Source of the DNA: Sphingobacteriaceae bacterium
Lineage (GTDB): Bacteria > Bacteroidota > Bacteroidia > B-17B0 > Aurantibacillaceae
Length of the DNA stretch: 64,000 nt
NCBI GenBank assembly: GCA_947480015.1
Contig: CANKBS010000002.1
Coordinates: forward strand, 62,001 to 126,000
Direction: 5' to 3'
In this document: piece after piece, positions 1-8,900 of the stretch
How positions within the stretch are numbered: the stretch's first letter is position 1
Layout: each line of letters starts with the position of its first letter
Program-made: the position numbers and the translations under genes
Notes under the pieces: generated by a model
What the model was told of the DNA's origin: nothing
Database searches by the model: none
What the model saw: the letters and a program-made list of their open reading frames with translations, nothing else

Positions 1-656
1 TGATGCAGTTTGTGATAACGGCTTTAGCCGATGCCGATTTATTTTTATACATCACCGATGTGTTTGAAGACATCCAATTGGAGGAAGTGTATTTGGCCAA
101 ACTTCAAAAAACACAAACCCCTATTCTACTCCTAATAAATAAAATTGATATTGCCTCACAACAACAACTGGAAGATTCGATTGTAAAATGGCGCGAACGT
201 TTGCCAATGGCCGAAATCATGGCCATATCGGCTCTCGAAAAATTTAATATTGATAAGATCATGGGACGCATCATTGAATTGCTCCCTGCCGGAAATGCCT
301 TTTACGATAAGGAAGAATTCACCGATAAATCGGAACGTTTTTTTGTGAGTGAAATTGTGCGCGAAAAAATATTACTCAACTATAAAAAAGAAATTCCCTA
401 CAGTGTAGAAGTGATCGTTAATTCATTCAAAGAAGAAGAAAAGATCATTAAAATGCAGGTAGATATTTTAGTGGAACGCGACAGTCAGAAAGGTATTATT
501 ATTGGCGATAAAGGCACCGCCCTTAAACGCGTGGGGACACAGGCCCGTAAAGACATGGAAGTGTTTTTTAAAAAACAGGTCTACCTCGAATTATTTGTAA
601 AAGTGGATAAAGACTGGCGTAGTAACGAGAATAGATTAAAAAATTTCGGCTATTAA
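1..656 (+). CDS. era: GTPase Era, C-terminal part (5' end outside window)
   Basis: Era is a GTPase that binds the 3' end of 16S rRNA and acts in 30S subunit maturation. The visible part keeps the G4 motif NKID (about residue 46 of the visible part) and a G5-like ISAL. After these come the linker typical of Era (SEIVREKILLNYKKEIPYS) and a C-terminal KH RNA-binding domain with the GIIIGDKG loop. The Walker A loop (G1) and the G2 and G3 motifs are missing because the gene starts left of the window. The ATG at position 3 is an internal methionine: the frame is open to the window edge and Era needs about 80-90 more N-terminal residues. The C-terminus is complete. Confidence 0.93.
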   Translation, partial: MQFVITALADADLFLYITDVFEDIQLEEVYLAKLQKTQTPILLLINKIDIASQQQLEDSIVKWRERLPMAEIMAISALEKFNIDKIMGRIIELLPAGNAFYDKEEFTDKSERFFVSEIVREKILLNYKKEIPYSVEVIVNSFKEEEKIIKMQVDILVERDSQKGIIIGDKGTALKRVGTQARKDMEVFFKKQVYLELFVKVDKDWRSNENRLKNFGY

Positions 657-728
657 TTCCCGACTTCGCTTAGCTTCTTCCAAGATCAGACACGAATTTC
701 ACCAATTACACAGAATTAGTATCAAATT

Positions 729-1997
729 CTAATCAAACTTAAGCGTTTTGATTGGCGTTAATTTGGTAATGATAAGTGTGGGCAATAACAACATAAGGCC
801 ACAAACCACAAAAGTTCCGGCATTGAGGGCTAAAAAGTACCACCAGTTTATGAGTACCGCTACGTGATCCACATAATAGGTATCGCTGTCTAATTTGGCA
901 AGTTCAAAATAATATTGAATCAAACACAAACCAATTCCGAGGATATTGCCCCACAGCATGCCTCGACCAATTAACTTGAGGGCAATAAATAAAAATATTT
1001 TCCTTACACTCACATTACTCATGCCCAGTGCTTTTACAAGACCCACCATGTTGGTGCGCTCTAAAATTAAAATGAGCAGGGCCGTAATCATATTCATAGT
1101 GGCCACCAAAATCATCAGGACCACAATAATAATTCCGTTAATATCCAATTTATCTAACCAGATAAAAATATTACTGTAAATCTGCCGCACATTGTTTACG
1201 TTATAGTTATAACCCAATAAATCTTCCACCTGCTCTTGTGCAGTTTCTAGTTCGACATAATCTTTTAAACGAATTTCGTAATTGCCTACCTGACTGCTGT
1301 CCCAATACGAAATCCGTTGAATCTGGCGTATATCAACAATACTAAGACGTTCATCAAAGTCGGCAAAATTGGTTTTAAATACCCCGCAAATGTTTAGTTT
1401 CCTCGACCGCTGTTCGCTTTTTACGATATTTTCACCAATCAACGAATCGTATACTTCATGCTGACTGATAAAGTAGATGATTATTTTACTATTGAGTTTT
1501 AAATTCATTTTCCGGGATAATACTTCCGAAATGAGTATGTCCTTACTGGCCTCATCTGACTTAAACTCCGGTAAGCGACCTTCGATCAAATGTTTTTGAA
1601 TAAAATTAAAATCGTAATCAGCCGTCACCCCTTTCAACAAAATACCTTCATTATCGGTTTCAGTTTTAAGCAAACCGTTTTTAAAAGCGGTGGATTGAAT
1701 GTGTTCAACAAAGGGTAAAGCCTTTAAAAGAGACAGGGTGTCGGTGGCAATGTGAATGGGTTCGGGTTCGTTGCTGGCATTTACATTAATGTTACTTACC
1801 ACAATGTGCGTGGTGAGTCCCGTTATTTTATTTACGATTTCATTTTTAAAACCCAGAACAATGCTTACGGTTAGGAGCATAACACTTATACCTACAGTTA
1901 TGCCAATAATTCCTATTTTTACAATAGGCTTAGAGATGTTACCTTTGTTGTTGCCCGAATCGGAGATGCGGTCGGCTATAAATTTTTCTACGCTCAA
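729..1997 (-). CDS. ABC transporter permease, LolC/LolE (FtsX/MacB) family
   Basis: This is an inner-membrane permease of the lipoprotein-releasing type, likely working with an unlinked ATPase such as LolD to pull lipoproteins from the membrane. It has an N-terminal membrane segment (about residues 25-50), a large periplasmic MacB-like domain (50-275), then three membrane segments with the FtsX-type motif LVKALGMSNVSVRKIF (about 320). The 422-residue length suits the family. The start codon is TTG: an in-frame stop lies only two codons upstream, and the N-terminus VEKFIADRIS matches family members. It is divergent from the NamZ gene, with only 15 bases between the starts. The family is clear; which transport role it serves is inferred. 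Confidence 0.85.
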   Translation of the reverse strand: MSVEKFIADRISDSGNNKGNISKPIVKIGIIGITVGISVMLLTVSIVLGFKNEIVNKITGLTTHIVVSNINVNASNEPEPIHIATDTLSLLKALPFVEHIQSTAFKNGLLKTETDNEGILLKGVTADYDFNFIQKHLIEGRLPEFKSDEASKDILISEVLSRKMNLKLNSKIIIYFISQHEVYDSLIGENIVKSEQRSRKLNICGVFKTNFADFDERLSIVDIRQIQRISYWDSSQVGNYEIRLKDYVELETAQEQVEDLLGYNYNVNNVRQIYSNIFIWLDKLDINGIIIVVLMILVATMNMITALLILILERTNMVGLVKALGMSNVSVRKIFLFIALKLIGRGMLWGNILGIGLCLIQYYFELAKLDSDTYYVDHVAVLINWWYFLALNAGTFVVCGLMLLLPTLIITKLTPIKTLKFD

Positions 1998-2012
1998 ACT
2001 ATATTATACCTG

Positions 2013-3227
2013 ATGCACAAAAATAATAAATTGCACGGCTTTAAAGCCTTTTTAATTTTATCGGTTTCATTATTTTTTATTAGCCAAACGAAAGGGCAAG
2101 CTCTGCTCAGTATAAGGGCTTATAGCACAGTAAGCATTGGAGCCGCGCAATTTGAGAGCTATTTGCCCAAACTCAAAAACAAACGTGTAGGCATTGTTAC
2201 CAACATAACAGGCGTTATTGGTAAAACCAGTATCGTTGACACACTCATTAAATTAAAAGTAAATGTCAAGAGAATTTTCGGACCCGAACATGGCTTTAGA
2301 AGCAATACCGAGGCGGGTGAGCATGTAAAAAGTAACCGCGATCATAAAACCGGCTTGCCAGTTATATCCTTGTATGGCGCCAATAAAAAACCAAGCAAGG
2401 AGCAATTAAAAGATATAGATGTGTTGATTTACGACATTCAGGATATTGGGGTGCGTTATTACACGTATATCTCTACCCTCACTTACGCCATGGAAGCCTG
2501 TGCCGAAAATGGTAAAGAGTTGTTTGTGCTCGACCGTCCAAACCCTAACGGTTTTTATATTGACGGGCCAATCTTAACCGACGAGTACCAGAGTTTTTTG
2601 GGTTTACATCATGTGCCCATTGTTTATGGCATGACTTGCGGCGAATATGCCAAAATGGTGAATGGTGAAGGTTGGTTAAAGAATAAGGTTACCTGTAAAC
2701 TTACCGTTATACCCTTAAAAAATTACGACCGTAAGGTTTTTTATGCGCTTGAAGTTAAACCTTCACCCAATATCCCGAATGTTCAGGCCGTGCTGCTTTA
2801 CCCTAGTTTAGGCTTATTTGAAGGCACCATTATAAGTTTGGGAAGAGGCACTGACTTCCCATTTCAGGTACTTGGAAATCCACTTTACAGTGATACTAAT
2901 TTTTGTTTCATCCCCAAAGCCTCAGCCATATCGCAGGAGCCACGTTACGTAAATAGGCGTTGTTATGGACTCGATTTGCGAAAAAGTGATTATACGGTTC
3001 ATCATCCACGAAAAATTGAACTCAGCTGGCTTATTAAAATGTATTCGAACTTAAGCAAACAAGAATTTTTTGAAGCCAATTTTAACTACCACAGCGGTAA
3101 TAAATTATTGAGAGAACAAATACAAAATAATTTTCCGGAAGAAGAGATCCGCAGCTCCTGGGCTGAGGGACTCCAGAACTTTAAAAAAATAAGGGAAAGG
3201 TATTTGATCTATCCTGATTTTAATTGA
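2013..3227 (+). CDS. namZ: Exo-beta-N-acetylmuramidase NamZ family (DUF1343, GH171)
   Basis: The DUF1343 family includes NamZ, which removes terminal MurNAc from peptidoglycan fragments during cell-wall recycling. A signal peptide (about residues 1-29, ending in KGQA) directs it out of the cytoplasm. Family motifs are FGPEHGFR (about 90), LIYDIQDIGVRYYTY (about 145), LDRPNPNG (about 173) and GRGTDFPFQ (about 287). The 404-residue length is normal. It is divergent from the LolC/E-like permease, and the gap is too small for two full separate promoters. No clear terminator follows; the next 590 bases are noncoding and carry a repeat element. Confidence 0.9.
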   Translation: MHKNNKLHGFKAFLILSVSLFFISQTKGQALLSIRAYSTVSIGAAQFESYLPKLKNKRVGIVTNITGVIGKTSIVDTLIKLKVNVKRIFGPEHGFRSNTEAGEHVKSNRDHKTGLPVISLYGANKKPSKEQLKDIDVLIYDIQDIGVRYYTYISTLTYAMEACAENGKELFVLDRPNPNGFYIDGPILTDEYQSFLGLHHVPIVYGMTCGEYAKMVNGEGWLKNKVTCKLTVIPLKNYDRKVFYALEVKPSPNIPNVQAVLLYPSLGLFEGTIISLGRGTDFPFQVLGNPLYSDTNFCFIPKASAISQEPRYVNRRCYGLDLRKSDYTVHHPRKIELSWLIKMYSNLSKQEFFEANFNYHSGNKLLREQIQNNFPEEEIRSSWAEGLQNFKKIRERYLIYPDFN

Positions 3228-3349
3228 GAAAAAACGAAAACCTTTTTATTGATACTCCTGCATAGGCCTTAATTTTAAAGTAATTTTCAATTTTTAAAAT
3301 AAACAGAAAATTGGAGGAACACAATTTATTCTAAGCGCCATGGGATGTA

Positions 3350-3586
3350 GGGCATTATGCCTGTGGCATGATGAGCCAGCTTGTGCAGCAGCTTTAGTTC
3401 TTTTTTGCCGCCTGCCTCTTCGGCGGTAGGACATCAAGGCTGTGCCTTGATGGGCCAGATAGAGCGTTGAACCGCAGCAGGGCATTATGCCTGTGGCTTG
3501 ATGAGCCAGCCTGTGCCTTGAGCCCGGAGCAGCCCGGTCCCAATCAAGCTTCCCGAATTATCGAAGAGCCTGATTGGGTGGCGCCC
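3350..3586 (-). repeat. Dispersed hairpin-rich repeat element, copy 1
   Basis: This noncoding stretch is a reverse-complement relative of 20944-21112. Shared blocks are a GCCGCC/GGCGG stem next to a run of A/T, the perfect hairpin CATCAAGGC-aca-GCCTTGATG, the text CTGCGGTTCAAC, and CTCAAGGCACAGGCTGG. The body is 3394-3586. A truncated second piece of the element lies at 3350-3388 and repeats 3480-3518 with few changes. Near the right end CCCAATCA and TGATTGGG form a stem absent from the other copy. Both copies hold one frame ending in LPPKRQAAKKN and a stop. ORF 3294..3485 lies in another frame and is treated as a shadow. Confidence 0.75.
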
Positions 3587-3763
3587 AAAACATGAATTAA
3601 GCCAGAATGACCGTTAAAAGGGCCCCCAGAAGCACCAAACCCTATAAATGCATTCATAACTCTTAATATCCACCAGTGATCCTATTGATTCCAATTAATA
3701 AAATCCATGTTTTTGAGTCTTAAGAATCGAGAATAATGGTAGAAAAAATAATAAAACAAAAAA

Positions 3764-3794
3764 TTGGCATTTCCTTTCAAGAACCCTATTTTTG
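3764..3794 (+). promoter_or_regulatory. Promoter of the E2 gene (TTG-N20-TATTTTTG)
   Basis: TTG at 3764-3766 and TATTTTTG at 3787-3794 are separated by 20 bases. This fits the Bacteroidota -33/-7 consensus TTG...TAnnTTTG. The ATG of the E2 gene follows about 20 bases after the -7 box. Confidence 0.7.
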
Positions 3795-3814
3795 TAGCTC
3801 TTTAAACGAATAAT

Positions 3815-5152
3815 ATGGCAAATTTTGATTTGATTATGCCCAAAATGGGTGAAAGTGTGGCTGAGGCTACCATTATTAAATGGTCCAAAAAAGAAGGTGA
3901 TAAAATTAAAATTGATGAAACAGTTTTAGAAATTGCTACCGATAAGGTTGACAGTGAAATTCCATCTCCTTTTGAAGGAACCCTTGTAAAATGCCTGTTT
4001 AAAGAAGGTGATGTGGTACAAGTTGGCGCCGTAATTGGCGTGATTAGTTCCGATACCTCGGCAGCACCTGCCACCGAAGCTCCTAAAGCCGCAGCGCCTG
4101 AAGCAAAAAAAACTGAACCGGCTGCCAGCCCGGCTCCTGCTGCTGCAACAGCCGCTCCGGTAAATTTTGGTGACTCCGATAAATTTTATTCGCCACTTGT
4201 AAAAAGTATTGCTAAAGAAGAAGGTATTAGTCTGGCTGAATTAGACGCTATTAAAGGCAGCGGACAAGATGGTCGTGTTACCAAGGCCGATATTTTAGCT
4301 TACCTACCTAACCGTAATATACAAGCTGCAACAGCTCCTGTCGCCCAAAGCACAGCGGCTCCGGCCAAAGCTGGCCCAATGATTGCTGCCGGTGATAATA
4401 CGGTTATTGTCAATCGTCCCGCTGTTTCAGTGGGTGCCGGTGATGAAATAATTGAAATGGACCGCATGCGTAAAATGATTGCCGATAACATGGTGATGAG
4501 TAAACATGTGGCGCCGCACGTTACCTCTTATGTAGAAGCTGATGTGACGAATTTGGTAATGTGGAGAGACAAAGCCAAAAAAGAATTTGAAAAACGCGAT
4601 GGTGAAAAATTAACCTTTACCCCTTTATTCATTGAGGCTGTAGCCAAGGCTATTAAAGACTTCCCGATGATCAATGTATCGGTAGATCAAACCGGAACAA
4701 AAATAATTAAGCGAAAAAATATTAATATTGGGATGGCAGCCGCTTTACCAACAGGAAATTTAATTGTGCCGGTTATTAAAAATGCTGACGAAAAAAATCT
4801 ATTAGGCATTACCAAAGCCGTTAACGATTTGGCTAACCGTGCCAGAGCCAATAAACTGGTACCTGACGAAATTCAAGGCGGAACATTTACATTAACCAAC
4901 GTTGGTAGTTTTGGTAATTTAATGGGCACTCCTATTATCTTACAACCACAAGTGGCTATTTTAGCTGTTGGCAGCATTAAGAAAAAACCGGCCGTGATTG
5001 AAACCCCTCAAGGTGATATGATTGGTGTGCGTCAGTTTATGTTTTTATCTTTAAGCTACGATCACCGTGTGGTGGATGGTTCATTGGGAGGAAGCTTCCT
5101 ACGCCGTGTGGCCGATTATCTAGAAAACTGGGATCTTAACCGAACCGTTTAA
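3815..5152 (+). CDS. 2-oxoacid dehydrogenase complex E2 (dihydrolipoamide acyltransferase)
   Basis: This is the E2 core of a pyruvate or branched-chain 2-oxoacid dehydrogenase complex; it transfers the acyl group from lipoyl-lysine to CoA. Domains in order: one N-terminal lipoyl domain with EIATDKVDSEI (lipoyl Lys about residue 44), an Ala/Pro-rich linker (85-120), an E3/E1-binding domain (SPLVKSIAKEEGISL, about 128-165), a second linker, and the catalytic domain (about 210-445) with the active-site motif DHRVVDG (His about 417). The substrate cannot be told from sequence alone. No E1 or E3 gene is adjacent. It has its own promoter and terminator, so it is likely monocistronic. Confidence 0.93.
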   Translation: MANFDLIMPKMGESVAEATIIKWSKKEGDKIKIDETVLEIATDKVDSEIPSPFEGTLVKCLFKEGDVVQVGAVIGVISSDTSAAPATEAPKAAAPEAKKTEPAASPAPAAATAAPVNFGDSDKFYSPLVKSIAKEEGISLAELDAIKGSGQDGRVTKADILAYLPNRNIQAATAPVAQSTAAPAKAGPMIAAGDNTVIVNRPAVSVGAGDEIIEMDRMRKMIADNMVMSKHVAPHVTSYVEADVTNLVMWRDKAKKEFEKRDGEKLTFTPLFIEAVAKAIKDFPMINVSVDQTGTKIIKRKNINIGMAAALPTGNLIVPVIKNADEKNLLGITKAVNDLANRARANKLVPDEIQGGTFTLTNVGSFGNLMGTPIILQPQVAILAVGSIKKKPAVIETPQGDMIGVRQFMFLSLSYDHRVVDGSLGGSFLRRVADYLENWDLNRTV

Positions 5153-5158
5153 TAAACC

Positions 5159-5193
5159 AAAAAAACCGATCTCTATTCGATCGGTTTTTTTTT
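5159..5193 (+). terminator. Rho-independent terminator after E2
   Basis: AACCGATC and GATCGGTT form an 8-bp stem with a 7-base loop, followed directly by a run of T. It begins a few bases after the stop codon. Confidence 0.85.
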
Positions 5194-5382
5194 GATTAGT
5201 GGTTAGTACTTAACTATCAATTTTTAGAATTTCCAATTGCCTCTTGAATCTGCAATCTGCTAACAGTAACCTGTTGCTTCTCACATATTGTTATGTCATA
5301 CCACAATTTCAAAAATCCTTATATTTAGCCATGATTAATTGCGGACCCATGTTTTACCCAGCCATAAAAACCAATTTCTGAT

Positions 5383-5820
5383 ATGAGCCTGCTTATACTT
5401 AGTCTTATTCTACTTCTACTCATTCTGGTTTATTTATACCGTTTTAAAAAAGGTAACCGTGAAACTATTGAAGAAACAGATCAACAAGAAACCTATTTGA
5501 GACGTGCCCAAAAACTAAGTGAAGAGGGCGATTTTAGTTTGGCTCTAAATCAAATTGAAAAAGCGCTGCAACTTGCTCCAAAGGACACACAACTTAAAAA
5601 TTATAAACTCAAACTCGAATCCATCTTACATAACACCAATTTTAATGGCGACCCCGGCGTAGATAAAGCCATTAGCATGCAAGAAATTGAACATGCGCTT
5701 AAAAAGAATTACTACCATAGCGCCATCGAAAAACTAAACGCATTGTGTGAGAAATATCCCAACGATAAACGTCTGCAAAACCTGCTCAGTGAAACCAAAG
5801 AGATTTTTAATAATAAGTAA
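5383..5820 (+). CDS. Membrane-anchored small TPR protein
   Basis: An N-terminal hydrophobic segment (about residues 2-20) is followed by a basic patch (RFKKGNR) and a soluble domain. The soluble part has one clear tetratricopeptide helix pair (RRAQKLSEEGDFSLALNQIEKALQLAPKD, about 40-70, quoted in part: AQKLSEEGDFSLALNQIEKA). A second degenerate one lies near the C-terminus (HSAIEKLNALCEKYPNDKRL). At 145 residues it is a minimal scaffold, probably facing the cytoplasm because of the positive-inside rule. Partner and role are unknown. A GAGGTT repeat array starts right after its stop codon. Confidence 0.7.
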   Translation: MSLLILSLILLLLILVYLYRFKKGNRETIEETDQQETYLRRAQKLSEEGDFSLALNQIEKALQLAPKDTQLKNYKLKLESILHNTNFNGDPGVDKAISMQEIEHALKKNYYHSAIEKLNALCEKYPNDKRLQNLLSETKEIFNNK

Positions 5821-5821
5821 C

Positions 5822-5863
5822 TGAGGTTGAGGTTGAGGTTGAGGTTGAGGTTGAGGTTGAGGT
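5822..5863 (+). repeat. GAGGTT hexamer tandem array
   Basis: About seven head-to-tail GAGGTT units begin two bases after a stop codon, in the gap between two convergent genes. The same hexamer forms a longer array at 56612-56760, also after a plus-strand stop in a convergent gap. Confidence 0.9.
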
Positions 5864-5911
5864 TTATTAAACGTGATCACTTAGTTCACATGCAAGATTC
5901 TAAATGAGTTC

Positions 5912-5944
5912 AAAAAAAAACGGTCAGCATGTGCCAACCGTTTT
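5912..5944. terminator. Bidirectional terminator between convergent genes
   Basis: AAACGGT and ACCGTTT form a stem, with an A run on the left and a T run on the right. It can therefore end transcription from both the TPR gene and the convergent giant gene. Confidence 0.75.
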
Positions 5945-5963
5945 AATTTAAGCGAGTTTTTAA

Positions 5964-8900
5964 TTATTGTTTAATCAGCGAAGTAGAGTGGATCATTTGT
6001 TGACCATGCATAATGCTTACATGATACAAGCCCTGGTTAAATGAGCTTAAATCAACAGTAATCACACCACTACCATTTTGCGTCATAATTATCTGTCCTA
6101 ATGCATTCAGAATGTTAACCGAGTAGTTCCCATTTTCAGGTAGTTCTATTTTTATAACACCATTACTTGGGTTAGGATAAATACGAATTCCCATGTTTTG
6201 ACTAGTGGTTTGTAAACCTGTACAATCATTTACTGTAATTTGTATTGAACCTGTTTTACTACAATTTGCATTGCTGGTTCCGGTTACGGTATAAAGTGTG
6301 GTTACGGTAGGACTCACACTGATACTATATCCTGTGACATTATTGGTCCATCCATAAGTACTGGCTCCAACGGCGTTTAACACCACATTTTCACCTTTAC
6401 AAATGGCATTCGATACTGCCGATATAGTTAATACCGGTAATGGATTTACAACCAATAAGGCTGTTGTATTATTATTACATCCACCGGTTACAACACCAAC
6501 AACATTATAATTCATAGAAATAGTAGGATTCACCACAATGAATGTACTGGTTGATCCATTATTCCAGGTATACGTAATTGCTCCACCTGCAGTAAGTGTT
6601 CTGCTATCACCCACACACATGGCGTTATTGCCGCTAATGACAACTGTTGGTATAGCTACCACTGTTACCGAGTTAAGTGCAATTCCAATACAACCGTCGG
6701 TGCTGGTGCCTACTACCGAATAGGTCGTGTTTACAAGCGGACTTACGGTTATACTTAATGCTTGTGACGCATTACTCCATGTATACGAGGTTGCTCCCGA
6801 TGCATTTAACACCATCGAACTACCCGAACATAAATAACTACCACCGGCAATGACCACACTTGGTTTAGGATTGATTAATAACGAATCGATTCTGCTGTTT
6901 AAACAACCATCACTGCTTGTAGCTGATACGGTAAAGAAATAATTACCTGTACTTAAAGTCGGACTTAACACCACTAAGTTACCGGTGGCTCCGTTAGTCC
7001 AGCTATAGGTATTAGCGCCACTTACGGTTAAGGTTTTACTATCACCGTCACAAATGGCGCTGTTACCATAAATGGCAATGATTGGTAATGGATTTACGAT
7101 AAGCGTTTGTACCGCGGTATTTACGCAACCGTTCGTATTTGTTCCGGTTGCAGAATACGTTGTCGTTGTATTTGGATTCACATTAATTGCAGAAGTGATT
7201 GCATTATTACTCCAACTATAGGTTGTAGCACCCGATGCGGTAAGGGTAGTTGCATCACCAATACAAATAACAGCATTACCACTAATGGCAACCGTTGGTA
7301 AACTAAACACGTTAATGTTTACCAATTGTGTGTTATTACATCCAGTTGCAAAAGCACCGTAAATGGTGTAAACCGAGTTACTAGAAGGACTCAACACTGC
7401 CGATGCACCGGTATTACCGCTACTCCAGCTATATGTGCTTGCACCCGATGCGGTTAAACTTGTTGATTCACCGGCACAAATATCCAAGGTTCCACTTACA
7501 CTAATAACCGGATTAGGATTTACTGTTACGGCTCTTACCGCAAGATTACCAGTACAGCCCAGGGCATTGGTGCCAGTTAAACTATACGTGGTGTTATCGG
7601 TAGGTGAAACAGTAAGCGTATTGGCAGTGCCACCCGTATTTGTCCATGTATAGGTATTGGCGCCATTTGCACTCAACACAACCGATCCACCTGCACATAA
7701 GGTATTGTTACCGGTAATACTAATACTTGGTGAAGCATTTACAGTGACATTACTCACTGCTATTGAAGAAACGCAACCAGACAGATCGGTTCCTACAACT
7801 GTATAGCTAGTAGTAGTGGTTGGACTTACTGCAGCACTCCCACCTTGATAGGTATATGTTGTAGCCCCAGAAGGGACGATGGTATAAATTTGACCCGTAC
7901 AAATAGAACCACTGCTAACGGCAATAGTAGGATTTGAATTGACCGTTACAAGCACCGTTGCGGTATTACCCAAACAACCGGCTGCACTTTTTCCGCTTAA
8001 GCTGTAAGTTGTGTTAACCAATGGATTAACCGCAATACTTGAAGCGTTTGAATTGGTGTTCCAAGTATATGTTGTTGCTCCAAGAGCGGTTAAGGTTACC
8101 GTAGCACCTGTACACAGGGCAGCGTTTCCTGAGATACTCACTACCGGTAAGGTATTTACAGTAACTGCAAAAATGTCGGTATTACCGGTACATCCAAATG
8201 AATTGGTACCTGTTAAACTATAACTTGTACTTACAACAGGCGATACATTTAAAGTACTTGTATTGCCTGAGGTATTAAGCCATGTATAAGTACTAGCGCC
8301 ATTAGCTGTAAGATTAACCGAAGCACCTAAGCACAGAGCGTTGGTTCCGGTTATGCTTACACTAGGTAATGGATTAACTGTTACATCACTGGTAGCCACT
8401 AATTGCGACACACAACCATATACATTTGTTCCCATTACCGTATAACTTGAGTTTGTTGTAGGGGTTACGATAGCATTACCACCTTGAAAAGTATAGGTGT
8501 TAGCGCCTAAAGGAATCATGGTAAAGGCTTGTCCCAAACAAACAGCGCCATCACTAACAGTAATCGTTGGATTTGGATTTACCGTTACAGCAATTTCTGC
8601 CGAGGAGGTACAAACACCCACTGTTCCAACTACCGTATACGAGCCGCTGGCTGCCGGTGTATGCGCTACACCATCACTGGCTCCGCCCGACCAAACATAT
8701 GAACCCGCGCCGCCACCGGTGAATATCACCGTGTTACCGGCACAAACCGTTGCATTATTTACCGAAGCTGTTACTGCAAAGGATGAAGGTTGTGTGATAT
8801 TTAAGGATGTTGACGTTGTACAATTATTTGCGTCTGTAATATTTATTAAAAAATTTCCTGCTGCTAAACCTGTTGCCACGGCAGCATTACCACCAACAGG

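Noticed and set aside
3-656. ATG at position 3 as the true start of the first gene
   Set aside because: Era needs its G1-G3 motifs, which are absent; the frame is open to the window edge, so this is an internal Met.
657-728. Text CACGAATTTCACCAATTACACAG as a regulatory repeat
   Set aside because: It looks like eroded short direct repeats of a kind common in intergenic DNA of this phylum; one degenerate copy is too little to call.
3294-3485. 63-residue minus-strand ORF
   Set aside because: It crosses the edge of the repeat element in a different frame from the one shared by both element copies; no homologous protein recognised.
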